This document shows positions 1-12,984 of a stretch of 64,000 nucleotides of DNA, piece after piece. Positions within the stretch are counted from its first letter, which is position 1. The number at the start of each line of letters is the position of its first letter. Source of the stretch: Glandiceps talaboti (Eukaryota > Hemichordata > Enteropneusta > Spengelidae); assembly GCF_964340395.1 (NCBI RefSeq), contig NC_135556.1, positions 385,001-449,000 on the forward strand. Direction: 5' to 3'. The notes beneath the pieces are model-generated. The model was given only the letters and a program-made list of their open reading frames with translations, was not told the origin of the DNA and made no database searches. The translations under genes were made by a program, and so were the position numbers.

Positions 1-284
1 GAAGGTTTCGTAATGGTAATTTTCATAGATAGTTTATAAATGAAGTTAATCTAAATTGTTCTACTCATCATGCTATTGACACTACAAATCACCACATCTC
101 ATCAGATTCCAGTTACTATTATACACTAGGTATGACCACCTAAAGTTCTCTAACATACCGGTGACTTTATTATACATGCAATATTAATGCCCCTATATAC
201 TAATGTTACGTGTCCATTTTATGTGATATGAAAAACTCATTTAAAAAAGTTTTATGTTAGCTTTTCGAAGCTTGGAAATATTAC

Positions 285-1130
285 CTCAAAGGTAATGAAT
301 AACCTAAACATTGCCTTAGTATCTCAAGCAAAAAACTCCAGATCTGCCAGGGGAAAACCCCAAGGACTCCCTCACCCCCAGAGGTCACTCATACATTCAA
401 CCAACAATCAGATGCACCAACAACCTTTTTACTGTCATAATGGTATTAAACTTTTCTTAAATATTTTCACCCTATTCTAATTTGATATGATATTGTCTTT
501 TCAAGATCTGAAATGTTTGCCAAGATAGTCTAAAATTGCCTTAAACTCCAAATCTCCCCTACCAATGATACTACCATTATAGATGTGCTGACCTTTACTA
601 CATGTATATAATGATGCCATTTAAACTTTTTAAGAACATATTTCAACCCTTAGTGTAAGTTATAAAGAATCGTTTCTTATACTTGCTGTCTTGTAAAGCA
701 TGGATTAAGTTATTGCTTGAAAGGGTCTGAATAGCCTAAATATTGGCTTTAAGAGTAAAAATCCTCCAGGGTTTCTAGAGGGAGACCCCCTCAGACCCCC
801 CACATGAGGTGGACATATCCCAGTCTCAAGCTCTTCCCCTCTTACTGTCAAGATGCTATCAAAGTATATTTCAAAAGTATTTCAACCCTATGTAGTAGTT
901 GCTTTTGACATGTTGGTGTTGTCTTGAAAGCTTGGAAATTATTGTCTGAAAATGCCTGAATAGTCTCAAAATTGACTTTTCAGAGTTAAAAACCTCCTGG
1001 GCTTCTAGGGGGAGACCCCCTAGGACCCCCATAAGAGATGTACATATTCCCTTCTCAAGCTTTCCTACCCTTCACTGCCAAGATGCTATTAAACTCCTTT
1101 TCGAATATATTTACCCTGTGTAGTCAATAA
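285..1130. repeat. Diverged tandem repeat, unit about 230 bp
   Basis: Three clear copies and one faint copy of a long unit lie head to tail. Each has a GCTTGGAAAT-like start, a block like AATAGCCTAAAxATTG, then a CTCC(A/T)GG stretch and the palindromic block GGGGGAGACCCCC, and ends in CTGTCAAGATGCTAT-like sequence. The best copies run about 285-510, 725-945 and 950-1130. No coding potential is convincing; the 61-residue frame at 295 lies inside the repeat. Confidence 0.7.
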
Positions 1131-1269
1131 TTATAAATATGATAGAGCTAACCTGGGATCTTATAAAGTAGATGCAAGACAGTCAAGCAGTCCACACTGA
1201 GTCACGATAAAAAAAAATACCTGTCATGCGAATATTATATATGGGGGGGGGGGGTCATCATGTTTTAGA

Positions 1270-3175
1270 ATTAGTGATAGTGGTGGCTAACTGACTTCTT
1301 CAGTTGTATTGCAACATTTCGGACTGCCTGACTTAATAAATGACTGACTGGTGACTGACTGACTCCTTGTAATGTACATGTACTACTTTGATGGCTGACT
1401 GACAGGTGACTGACTGACTGCTTCAGTTGAACTACAACATTTCTGACTGACTGACTGACTGACTGACTGACTGACTGACTTTCTTGTGACTGACAGACTC
1501 CTTGTAATGTACATGTATTACTTGGTGGCTGACTGACTTCTTCATTTGTACTGCAACATTTCTGACTGCCTGACGTAATGAATGACTGACTGGTGACTGA
1601 CTGACTCCTTTTAATGTACATGTACTACTTGATGGCTGACTGACACGTGACTGACTGACTGCTTCAGTTGTACTACAGTATTTCTGACTAACTGACTACT
1701 GAATGAAAGACTCCTTGTAATGTACATGTACTACTTGATGGCTGACTGACACGTGACTGACTGACTGATTCAGTTGTACTACAACATTTCTGACTGACTG
1801 ACTGACTGACTGACTGGTGACTGACTGACTGATTGATTGACTGACTGACTGACTGACTGACTGACTGACAGACTGATTGACTGACTGACTGACTGACTGA
1901 CTGACTGACTGACTGACTGACTGACTCCTTGTAATGTATACGTACTACTTGATGGCTGACTGACAGGTGACTGACTGACTGACAGCTTCACTTGTACTAC
2001 AACATTTCTGACTGACTGACTTGTGACTGACAGATTCCTTGAAATGTACATGTACTACTTGGTGGCTGATTGACTTCTTCAATTGTACTGCAACATTTCT
2101 GACTGCCTGACTTAATAAATGACTGACTGGGGACTGACTGACTCCTTGTAATGTACACGTACAGCTTAATGACTGACTGACAGGTGACTGGCTGACTGAC
2201 TGACTGACTGACTGACTGAATGAATGAATGAATGAATGAATGACTGACTGGTGACTGACTGACTCCTTGTAATGTACACGTACAGCTTAATGGCTGACTG
2301 ACAGGTAACTGACTGGCTGACTGGCTGACTGACTGCTTCAGTTGTACTACAACATTTCTGACTGATCGACTAGGGACTGACAGACTCCTTGTAATGTACA
2401 TGTACTACTTGGTGGCTGACTGACTTCTTCAGTTGTACTACTGACTGACTGACTAGTTACTGACAGACTCCTTGTAATGTACATGTACTACTTTGATGGC
2501 GGACTGACAGGTGACTGACTGACTGCTTCAGTTGAACTACAACATTTCTGACTGACTGACTTGTGACTGACAGACTCCTTGCAATGTACATGTACTACTT
2601 GGTGGCTGACTGACTTCTTCAGTTGTACTGCAACATTTCTGACTGCCTGACTTAATAAATGACTGACTGGGGACTGACTGACTCCTTGTAATGTACACGT
2701 ACAGCTTAATGACTGACTGACAGGTGACTGGCTGACTGCTTCAGTTGTACTACAACATTTCTGACTGACTGACTAGTGATTGACAGACTCCTTGTAATTT
2801 ACATGTACTACTTGATGGCTGGGTGACTGACAGGTGACTGACTGACTGACTGACTGACTGACTGACTGACTGACTGACTGCTTCAGTTGTACTACAACAT
2901 TTGTGACTGACTGACTAGTGAATGACAGACCCCTTGTATTGTACATATACTACTTGATGTACACGTACTACTTGATGGCTTACTGACAGGTGACTGACTG
3001 ACTGACTGACTGACTGACTTCTTCAGTTGTACTGCAACATTTCTGACTGCCTGACTTAATGAATGACTGACTGGTGACTGACTGACTCCTTGTAATGTAC
3101 ACGTACAGCTTAATGGCTGACTTACAGGTGACTGACTGACTGACTGAATGACTGCTTCAGTTGTACAACAACATT
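1270..3175. repeat. TGAC-rich compound minisatellite
   Basis: About 1.9 kb of compound satellite. Pure (TGAC)n runs alternate with a recurring spacer containing CTCCTTGTAATGTACATGTA, a CTACTTGATGGC block, and a GCTTCAGTTGTACTACAACA block. The higher-order unit is about 110 bp. The long Ser/Gln/Val-rich reading frames on the minus strand are translations of the repeat, not genes. Confidence 0.9.
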
Positions 3176-3179
3176 TCTC

Positions 3180-3262
3180 GTCATTGTATTACTGTATTCG
3201 AGCTGGTCTTATTTTTATCATTGTATTCGAGCTGGTCTTACTTTTATCGTTGTATTTTTAAA
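3180..3262. repeat. Short tandem repeat after the minisatellite
   Basis: Two and a half copies of a ~36-bp unit containing TGTATTCGAGCTGGTCTTA directly follow the TGAC satellite. Confidence 0.6.
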
Positions 3263-5230
3263 TAATATTATTGTGAAGCGGTTTTTTATTGTTTTGACGG
3301 AAGGTACTGACTGGTAACTGACTAACTACTTGTACTGTACATGTACTAGTCTCAGATTATTGGTATCTTCTTTATCTACAAATATGTTCTGAAAGAGGAT
3401 GATACGTACCTTTAATCACCCTACAGGGAAATCTCACTGATCATTCTCCCAAACGTGAACATATGTTCTATCTACACTGTTGTACATCTCAATTATTTTG
3501 GAAATAGCTATGGATTTTTAAAACGAGTAGTGCATAACCATTCATTGTTGTCTGCATTTAGTTAAACAATGTTGGTTTAGAATTTCAAAAATAAAAGTAC
3601 ACACTTTCAAACTTTAGACAATAGAACTGCTCACTCCATTTTATATAGTAGTGATACATAGTTGCTTCACAACGAGATTTCAAAAAGGTAACCTTATTAT
3701 TATTACTTTAAAACTTAACATTATTTTCAATGTATGAACTTTACAAGAAAAATGAGACGTTGCCAAAAACAGTTAAAGATTTTCACATTCAAGATCTGTT
3801 GATCCATAAATTTATCGAAGTTGTCAACAAAAGATTTACTCACAGAAATGGTTATAACTACATAATCAGTTAAACCATTAAAATAATGTAAATTAAAATT
3901 CAAAGCTCACGTACATATACGCCTTTGTACATGTAGTATGTAAATAAGTTTAGAGAAAATGGACTATATTTTATCAGCATCATCAACATTCCAAAACACG
4001 TTTGTCATCTATTTGTAAACTCTGACAGGATTAATTACGAAAATAAGCATCAGAGACGTCACTTAAATCACATGTGCTCAAATGATCGCCTTCGTGTGAC
4101 ACTGAACTAGAACTTAGTTGAACAGCCAATATGGTACGATCTGTCAAAGTACATTATCTGTCAATGTCATATATCATGATCACGATCAGAAATCCTGTCA
4201 TTTGTGCGATTTGTTATTCAAATTATACAATTAAATGAAAATTCCTACACTCTGAACAGTGTTGCAACTCAACCTACCAAACTTAGTTCGACCACACTTT
4301 GGAAAACCAAAATTTCCGAGGGTATTTACAAGATGTACTTTATGTTTCTTGGACGATGTCATTTTGAATGCCGATCTTCGAATTTTAGGTAAGTTTCGGA
4401 AACAATCGGAAGCCAATGCCGCCGAGCTCCGTTCCATTTCTCACGTTCGGTAATGTTCGATTGACATTTGTGCTCGATTGAGTAGATCTCCCCACCCGAA
4501 CGTCAACTCGGCAAAGCAAAAACCGATATTCCGAGTACGATAACATTTGAGTACGTTGAGTAGATCATCTATATTTCGTTACTAACGGAAATAGATAGTT
4601 CATTTTAGGGCTTTTCTTAGCAATTTGAAATTATCAAAGTACAAATCCAATTTTGCATGTAATTTGTAAAGTTTTAGCTGCTGAATAGCCGACCCAATTG
4701 ACTGAAAAGCCGGGCAAACTGGCCGGTGGCCAGCTTAAAATGAACACGTTAATTCACAAGTCTCAAAAAATGGCAGGACAGGCTATTCTTTTAGTTGTAT
4801 CTCTGCACATTCCAACCATTTCTTTAGTGGGCTTCAAATTCTTGATATATTTAAATTACACAAACCTCAACTTTGAACTTCCATGTATGACTTATTATAA
4901 TATTAAACAAGTAGTTACCTCACTACCTTCCACATTATTGCACTCCTCCATTTTTATGATTATAGTACTAGCTGGGTTAAAGGTTAGGGGATGACATATC
5001 AAACAACAACAAAATGTGCTCACTGATCCGAAACAGATTTTTGAGGGGAGCGTTAAATAGGGGGGTTGTAGCGTAGTAAAAGTGATATAGCAAAACCGCT
5101 ACAGATTCAGATATGAATCGGTTCTGTCGATTTGCGTTTGCGTTAGAAGAATTATAGCGTTTGATTTGGGTTAAACGTCGAAACGAAAAAAATGCACGAA
5201 AACAGACGAAAAAGCCCTCAAAATCACACA
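3263..5230. other. Non-coding stretch, no gene seen
   Basis: AT-rich unique-looking sequence. Short reading frames on both strands near 4204-4453 and 4698-4994 overlap each other, lack splice-site context and resemble no family I know. Confidence 0.6.
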
Positions 5231-5234
5231 AAAA

Positions 5235-5728
5235 ATGCAGCTATAATGAGAGCGACCTAAGACACCAATACCATTTCAAAAAATACAAAAACTATATTAT
5301 ATATAAGACAATTATTGACTCACTTCTGCCTTGAGATTGAAAATCACATCCATCTATCTTGGGGATGTTCCATCTGAAAGTGAATTCATCAAACAATAGT
5401 TTAAACAAAAAATACTTTTTCAATATATAGCATTCATTGATATTGTAATATCTTATTATGTTACATACCACAGACTTGAAAGTCTCTAACTTCTAATGTT
5501 CCAATAACACTGGTAAAATCACTTTATAAGACAATTATTACTTACGTCTGCCTTGAGATTGATAATCACATCCAACTGTCTCTGGTCTTCTTGTCCAGCT
5601 CCATTATTGTGCCCACCTGGTTGGTTTTTAATTTTCCTTTGCTGAATTCTTTTTTTTTTCATCGCGAACATATATAATGAGAGACTGAGATCTATGATAC
5701 AATACCATTTCAAAAAGACAATTTGACA
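5235..5728 (-). other. Duplicated module holding an exon-like sequence
   Basis: Two diverged copies of the same module lie at about 5235-5360 and 5519-5728; both contain CTGCCTTGAGATTGA and an AATACCATTTCAAAAA block. On the minus strand the second copy reads as an exon-like frame (…GHNNGAGQEDQRQLDVIIN…) that ends at 5546 against a strong GTAAGT donor. The other copy has an equivalent GTGAGT donor but a stop in the same frame. This may be a real exon plus a decayed duplicate, or simply a repeat. I do not recognise the peptide. Confidence 0.25.
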
Positions 5729-5729
5729 T

Positions 5730-7525
5730 GCATTAATGAGGAGAAATTTAAATAGTAGTGAATTAATTAAAGTTATTGGTGACTAAATGTGCGAAGTGCA
5801 AGATAGAAAGTGCCGGCCATTCAATTTATTTTAGCTTCTTTTTGAACTGGTAGTGGCAAAATAGAACGCTTTCATTAATTTCGTTCACGTAACTATGAAG
5901 TCATGTTATTTTTGTCCCAAATTTTCCAACTTTTTTCAACTAATCGAGCCTGTAATTTTTGCTTCTCCTAGACAATGGAATTAGCCAAACTGTTGTCCAT
6001 TGCCCACATAACCCAACCCAACACAATCCGTACAAGAGAAAAAAATAGCATGATGTCAAAAACGAAGCAAATAAAATCTATCCTAGCATGATGTCAGTTA
6101 TCCCAACCAAACAGGTAGGCACAACTTTGGGCTTCCTCTTTCTTTACCAGTCGCATCTTCCATCGAGCCTCAGCAATTCACAGACAGACATTACAGATAG
6201 ATGTGTAGCCATTTTGAACTTTTTGAGCTGTAGTAAGACGGATTTACAAGTATTTGAAAAGGTATTGAGAACCAATCAAAATAAAGAGCAAAAATGAACC
6301 CATCACCTGTGATTTTACATTTTGGCGGGAAACTATTGTCTCTATGTGAGGTCAGTATTAACGAGCAAGTATTACACGTTATATTGCATGACAGCCAATC
6401 AACGTCAGAATTTTACTCGGCGGGAATTTACAAGTGGTGTTAACAACATCCTTACATGACACACCTGTGGGTGCACACCATATTTTAATCAATTGTTTCT
6501 CGCGAAATGCAATTAGTCGGAAAACGGCGCATGATTTGTGAAAGCGCTCTGACCGCAAAAGGCGGGATGAGTCGCCCCCGTTTGAATTACATACTTTAGT
6601 AATAAAATGGAATGTCAGAGCCCAACAAATAAAATGAAATAGGACGACTTTACCTACAATGTGGTATAACGAACTTGTATCTATAGGAAGTTTGCGATTT
6701 TCCATCTTGTTGGCACATAATCCCTCGTGGTTGTTTGAAATACCAAGATATGATTCAGTACACTTCAAGGACAACTCATACAAATCCACGCAAGATCTAG
6801 ATTCTCGCAGACTGTACTCATAGCTTGTCCAGTCTCAGACAACACTAGACAAATGCAGTGTGTCGTACGCGTGTCTGAGGTCCAATAATTTGATCGTGTA
6901 TATTGCTTGAAATTTACTTTCAGAAGAAAAACGTGTGGGTTTATCGAAATGCTTTGCCTATATTTTCACGTATACATAATGATTCACAACAGCGGCGCGA
7001 TCGTCATCGTGTATGATTTTCTCCCAACTCCTCGTACTTAGCCCCGTACTAGATAGGCTTCCTTTGACCGAGTGACACGTGAAAAAAAGTTCACAAAATG
7101 TAAGTTTTTTTTCCGCATCCGCATATTTGTTATAAAGACGTTTCTTTTTATCGACGGTAATTACTATTTAGGTTTGTTGGCAATTTTATTTCATCGCACT
7201 GTATTCGTACGCTCATACCTATGTGTTTACAGCACTTGAACTTTGACATACTTTTGATAATTGTTCCGTGTCGGTCCTTGCCAATGTTAGTAAGAATGAA
7301 GTAAAGTATATTAAAAAAATATTTGACATTTGTAAATAAAATAAGATTGATAATACGAAAAGAATTATTCGCTTTTCGTGAATGTTTTCGGTCCAATCCC
7401 ATTGAATGTCTGACAAGTTCATACAATGAGCATGGTTTACTGGATGAATCCCTACTGCAAATGGTAACTATATAGCTTTTAGTCACACATCTACTAGACT
7501 AGTATTCATGCTGACCAGGTAGTAG
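5730..7525. other. Non-coding stretch, no supported gene
   Basis: No reading frame here looks conserved. The 136-residue minus frame at 6379-6789 is cysteine-rich and compositionally random. No repeats above background are visible. Confidence 0.5.
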
Positions 7526-7625
7526 TCCGTAAGGTACGCCGTGACGGGCGCCCCCACACATCCGCCAACCCGGGTGAGAGGAGGCCGGTGAGGGCGGAAC
7601 GTCACGACGTATCTTACAGTCTAAC
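7526..7625. repeat. GC-rich foldback sequence
   Basis: In AT-rich surroundings, a GC-rich block is bounded by imperfect 18-bp inverted arms: GTAAGGTACGCCGTGACG on the left and CGTCACGACGTATCTTAC on the right, 3 mismatches, with a ~55-nt loop. Such a structure could be a structured RNA or a small inverted-repeat element. No A/B boxes or known RNA signature is seen. Confidence 0.4.
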
Positions 7626-8182
7626 CAGAGTCTAACCAGGTATAGGTAGCTTGATTTACAAACTCTTGCAACCTTCCACAAACACGCTCTACCACTGTAA
7701 GAGCTGAAACAAATGAATTGGAACAGTACATTTTTTTAATCGTATTATGTTTTTGTTCATATAGTGACTTGTATTTTGGACCTGTGGCCTTTGAATTAAA
7801 ATGTAAAAACACCAGTGTAGTACAAGTGGGTCTTGTGTAGATACCGTTTAGAATGTACTATGCCCTTAGTGGAGTTAAGGGCTATTTTAGTCTGTTAATT
7901 GTGTTGTCGACACGCATCATAACAACAACCTACTCTGAAGCTCATAAAATTTGCAGAGAATACAAAAGATACCCTTTAAACGATGTTGAAAGTCTCACAG
8001 GGGCTTGCAACAGATGATGATGATGATGACAACATCTATGTATGCAACGTCGGGAGTAAGAGTAAGAAGTTTGACTCAAAAGGCACATGTTTATGCAGTA
8101 TTGGAAAGGAAATGCTTGATATAAAAATCCTGCAAAGAGTTGCAGTAAATTATTACGAACTCAGGCCTAGTTAGTTTTGTTT

Positions 8183-8277
8183 ATGAAAACAAACAAACAA
8201 ACAAACAAACAAACAAACAAACAAACAAACAAACAAACAAACAAACAAACAAACAAACAAACAAACAAACAAACAAA

Positions 8278-8336
<59 letters not shown>

Positions 8337-8339
8337 ATA
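8183..8339. repeat. (AAAC)n followed by (AAAT)n microsatellite
   Basis: About 95 bp of AAAC units switch cleanly to about 60 bp of AAAT units. The phase-matched change of one base per unit suggests AAAT arose from AAAC by spread of a single substitution. The Leu/Phe/Ile/Tyr minus-strand frames are artefacts. Confidence 0.95.
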
Positions 8340-8344
8340 CTGAC

Positions 8345-10270
8345 AAACATCAACAATAGAGTAATCACAAATCTGTATCAACAATAATGAATTTCGCAGC
8401 ATCAAGAATTAGTGAGTGTATGTTTTCCTTAGATGCAAAAAATAGTCACAAATTCCAAAGGTGGCGTTATTCAGTGTTTGTCATTCCGAGGAATCTTGCG
8501 TGAGTTTGAAGTACATCCCCGGAATGATAGAATGCTCAGAACAAAAAATTAAGACTACAATTTATTGTAATGGCTTACTGCAGCTACTTGTACAAGTTCT
8601 CGTGGTAGGACTCGAGTATTCGTCTGCCATGGCAGACAATCGGTCCTCCTTCGTGCATTGCCCTATAACTCGCGCCCGGCCTGGGAAGTCGCCAGCGAAC
8701 AGAAGAACATATACACATGTTTTTACAACTTACAATTGTGCGACGCGTACGTGTCAAAGGTTATGTCGTCATCTTAATCGCTTTTGTATGAAGACATCTT
8801 AATCTCTGTAATATATTTTTGGTGTCTAGAAGGGAAATTGTTCAAAGCAAAATGATCGTTGAAAAAAGTTGAAAAAAAAAAGTTAAAAAATAAAAAGTTG
8901 AAAAAAAATGAAAAAACGGCAAGCTTTGTCAGAAATTACGTCACTTCCTTCATTTACAGCCCACATTTATATAATCATGCAAGAGAGACATCTACTGTCT
9001 ACACCAATTTGAAACAGAAGGGGTCTTGATGTCACATCGTTACAGACGTACACAGAACATACGTATGCTTGCATGTTGTGTTAAAAGCCAAGCTATACAA
9101 GATGATCGTTACAATGCTGCGAACTATCACCGTGAAACTGAAAGTAGAAGTACCACAGACATCAATTTGGTACAATCTGAATACAAGGGTAAATTTCATT
9201 CTTTTATCATGTAAATAAACTTCTACAAAGAACGAGTTTTGGGATATCCCATATGGTAAGCCGTTCAAGCCAGAATTATAATTTTATTTTAGCTGTAGTA
9301 TTTCTTATATATTTTTCGTACTGATAAACTAATTTAACCGTTTATGTACTTTTATTCCATGTTCATATTATATCAATTGAAACAAGTTTTCATTTATTTG
9401 AGAATATTGTTTTATTTTTCGTCAAACCAGAATTTTTAAGGATTATATATAATTAAAAGTCAAAATTTTTATAAAAGTTTTTTATTTTTTTCAACTTTTT
9501 TTTGGCCGAGTCTGCTGACAGGCGCAGGTAACAAGGACGTCGTGCTCGTGACAGGCGTGACCTTTGACGCGTTTCGGCGTCAAATACACATTCTTATTAC
9601 CTTCAAAGTTGATCGCTCAAACATTATATCAGTTCTCAAAACTGTTAATGTACGTGTGATAGTATCTGGGTTTTTTTCCAACAACCGCGACTTCAGCCGC
9701 CTACACACATGTGTACACCCCGTCACGTTAAGGTTATGACCGCTTGTATGATGTAGTACGTAGAACACGACCCATGTGCAACGGGTAAAAGTAGTTAATC
9801 TACAACAACTGAAGTTTGGCGCATCAATAACATTCATTATTGTGAAACTGGCCAGAATTGAAATTAGATGGCATGGTACACTATACTGTGAGCGTGAGCA
9901 AAATAGCCTTAGGAACAAAAACGTAATGTGAGGAAAAGTGAATGCGTATTTCCTAAGGGTCAGTTCAGGTACGAGCGCACATGTTGACGTCGACCTTTGT
10001 ATTACATACGGCGTAGGCGTGTTGTTCTCAACTTTTCATGATACATGTGTGTACTCAGACCACTAAAAATGTATACTACAATGTATGATAAAGTATTTAT
10101 CAGCACCAAATTATCACATACAACGCAATTATGTTATAAATAATACAGTTCAACATAATCTATCTTATACTAGTGTTCTTTGGTCTCTACGCCGGTCTTC
10201 AACGGTGAATGAACAGATGGTTTATGTCGGAATGACGAAATGACGTGTACAGAAATTGTCCGATACGTCT
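8345..10270. other. Non-coding stretch with a Helentron-like trunk fragment
   Basis: At 8818-8862 a fragment matches the trunk of the family-1 elements described later (GGTGTCTAG, AAATTGTTCAAA, AAAATGAT). A-rich sequence at 8863-8925 and T-rich sequence at 9470-9500 form a loose inverted pair with TTGAAAAAAA and TTTTTTTCAA. At 9505 the text GAGTCTGCTGACAGGCGC recurs at about 17692. I see no gene. Confidence 0.5.
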
Positions 10271-10273
10271 TTA

Positions 10274-10869
10274 GGGAGCGCCCAGATTTTACTTCCAGGG
10301 GGCCAGGGGGATTTTCGGGGAGGGGGAGCATCAATTTTTCTCAGGAAGAATTGGGGGGGGGGGGCTAAACAAATAATTCACAATTTTCTTGGGGGGTAAT
10401 GGAAAAAAATCGTGATTATTTAATTCAACATAAATCAACTGCAATATTAATTCTGGCACTTCTCAAAGTAACTTGTCCGTGAGGATGTGCAAGACTTGTT
10501 TCATCACAATCACTATCAGTGTTATCATCAGTACATGAATTTTCTGAGCTATCAGTATCACAATTGTCTCCATCACTGCCTAGACCATGCATTACAGAAG
10601 TATCACTTTCAGTCTCAGTCACTATCTGTTTCATTCATGTCCATGATATTAATTTTAATTTCATTAATTTTTCCAGCCAGTTTTCTAAATCTAAATTCTG
10701 ATGTTCCTTCTATGTAAGTGGATACTATGTCTGATTTTTCTCTTTTTTTAATTTTCACTGTTTTGGTAATTTATGCTCATTGTGGGGGGGGGGGGGGGAC
10801 ATGAAAAAATACACAAGGAAAAGGGGAAATCCTCCTGGGCCCCACTGGAAGTAAGATCTGAACACTCCC
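10274..10869. mobile_element. Harbinger-like non-autonomous DNA transposon
   Basis: A ~596-bp element with ~45-bp imperfect terminal inverted repeats. The left end begins GGGAGCGCCCAGATTTTACT; the right end is its inverse (AGTAAGATCTGAACACTCCC). Both ends are flanked by TTA (10271-10273 and 10870-10872), a 3-bp duplication typical of PIF/Harbinger. The interior holds a 69-residue Asp/Ser/Thr-rich minus-strand frame (10425-10634), too short for a transposase. The G runs just inside the ends are shared with other copies in this window. Confidence 0.65.
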
Positions 10870-11589
10870 TTACGCTATTCTCAATATGCACTGTTTTTCA
10901 CACAAAAGCCTTTACCTTTGATAGCTATACATCCAACAAGGAAACTTCTCGTTGCCAGTAGGTAGTAGTTATCTCACACGTACTTCAAAGGTGGATGTGG
11001 ACATTTTATACAGGTGAACAACGCACATTGAGTTCCGACGAAGAGCATGTATACACGTGGAAAGCGACCGACGCACCATTCCACGTCGACCAAGCGTCTC
11101 TGCGACCTTGCACCACCGTTGTCTGGCGAAGTATGACTCCCACCTTCTACACTAACATAATACGTTGTTCTCTCTAATTTGTTTATCATTGTCCCAATAT
11201 TAATATACTCTCTCGACCAATCAAAAGATCTAACGTCTCTCGAGTCATTATAATAATAGCGCATCCAGGTGGACGTCTACACAGTTGTATGTTAATGAAT
11301 TCAGAGTACAAAATAAACTACTTCGAATACATCAGTGCCAATACTCAAGCTCTCCGTAACATCAGTTATTATCATTATTATTAGTCATAGAAGAATGTTG
11401 GCACATTTTAGATGCTCTTCACGCCAGTATGGATTAAAATTAAAACAGGAAGACGACAAAGTGACTGAGTCGATACTTGTGTTCTTTGTGACTCAAATGA
11501 TAATGATTATAACTTCCCATTGATTTTTTTTTTGCCAATGCTAGGTTCAAGTATATTATTTTCAACAATATTTTTATTGTCCACCTTCT

Positions 11590-12345
11590 CATGAAAAATC
11601 TATATGAAAAGTAAATCATATATGTAGGGTAAATAAGATGTTTAGGGTAAATCAGATATCTAGGGTATATCAGATATGTATGGAAATCCTATATCTAGGA
11701 TAAATCAGATATATAGGATAAAACCTATAGCGCAATTCAGATACATAGAGTAAATCCTAAATGTTGGGTAAATCCGTTACATAGAGTAAATCCTATAAGT
11801 AGGGTAAATCAGATTTGTAGAGTAAATGAGATATGTAGAGTAAATTAGATATATAGGGTAAATCATATATGCTGGGTAAATCCTATACGTAGAGTAAATC
11901 CTATATGCAGAGAAAATCAGATATGTAGGGTAAATCCTATATGTAGGGTAAATCCTATATGTAGGGTAAATCCTAAATATAGAGTAAATCAGATATATAG
12001 GGTAAATCAGATATGTAGAGTAAATCAGATATGTAGTGTAAATCAGATATGTAGAGTAAATCCTACATGTAGGGTAAATTAGATATGTAGGGTAAATCCT
12101 AAATATAGAGTAAATCCTATATTTAGGGTAAATCAGATATGTAGAGTAAATCAGATATGTAGTGTAAATCAGATATGTAGAGTAAATCCTACATGTAGGG
12201 TAAATTAGATATGTAGGGTAAATCAGATATATAGAGTAAATTGGATATATAGGGTCAATCCTATATGTAGGGAAAATCCGATATATATGGTATATCAGAT
12301 ATGTAGAGTAAATTAGATATGTAGGATAAATCCTATATGTCTGTC
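11590..12345. repeat. Degenerate ~19-bp tandem array
   Basis: Roughly forty copies of a unit such as GTAGGGTAAATCAGATAT, alternating between CAGATAT and CCTATAT variants. Blocks of several units are themselves duplicated: the run around 12005-12075 recurs at about 12130-12200, so larger segments have been copied. Confidence 0.9.
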
Positions 12346-12423
12346 TCTCTGCCTGTCTGTCTATCTATATGTCTGTCTGTCTGTCTGTCTGTCTGTGTCT
12401 ATATGTCCTTCCGTCCTTCTTTC

Positions 12424-12472
<49 letters not shown>
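12346..12472. repeat. (CTGT)n, (CTTT)n and (GT)n microsatellite
   Basis: Compound microsatellite directly abutting the 19-bp array. Confidence 0.95.
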
Positions 12473-12474
<2 letters not shown>

Positions 12475-12549
12475 TGATGATGGTAACATCAGCAAAATTG
12501 TGCTTTTAATTTCTATCGACCATGTATGTCTCTATCAATCTCCCTGCTA

Positions 12550-12984
12550 TCCAGCCATAGAACTTTCCACTTGCCTTATACATTATCTAAAGTAAAAAAA
12601 CAACATACAGAAACAATAGAAACAAAAATAATAGATATAAATATACATATATAAAACACTAACTACAGTATTGAATACAAAAATAATAATTAATTAGAGA
12701 ATTTTCCAAAGCTATTAGGGATAAATCATCATTTGAACTCATTATGCTTTTGAAATATTCTTTTTGATAATTTTGAAAGACTTTGCATCATAAATTTTGA
12801 TTGCTCTTTGAAATTGGTTTCTAGTTTCAATTACAGATGTATTGCTACAATCCATTATAGCATGGATTTCATCACCAATCGTTTTAGCATTACATAAATG
12901 ACATATTCTTTCATCTGGGGGAATTCCTTTGTGTAGTCTTTCGATTGGTAAATTATGTTCTGAGATCCTGAGTTTAGTTGTCAT
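12550..12984 (-). mobile_element. LINE 3' end: C-terminal zinc-knuckle fragment
   Basis: The minus-strand frame 12742-12984 (about 80 residues) starts KLRISEHNLPIERLHKGIP and contains ERICHLCN, then DEIHAIMDC. This gives the C-x2-C, H, C spacing found at the C-terminus of many non-LTR retrotransposon polymerases (Jockey/I-like groups). Everything upstream is missing, as in a 5'-truncated LINE; A-rich sequence down to about 12550 may be its 3' UTR. It is a relic with no function expected. Clade assignment is uncertain. Confidence 0.7.

Noticed and set aside
6654-6705. Possible minus-strand first exon (MENRKLPIDTSSLYHIV) with donor TAG|GTAAAG
   Set aside because: One good donor alone is weak evidence; no partner exon or family similarity is seen.
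8171-8405. Membrane-protein-like frames rich in Leu, Phe, Ile and Tyr
   Set aside because: They are translations of the (AAAC)n/(AAAT)n tract.
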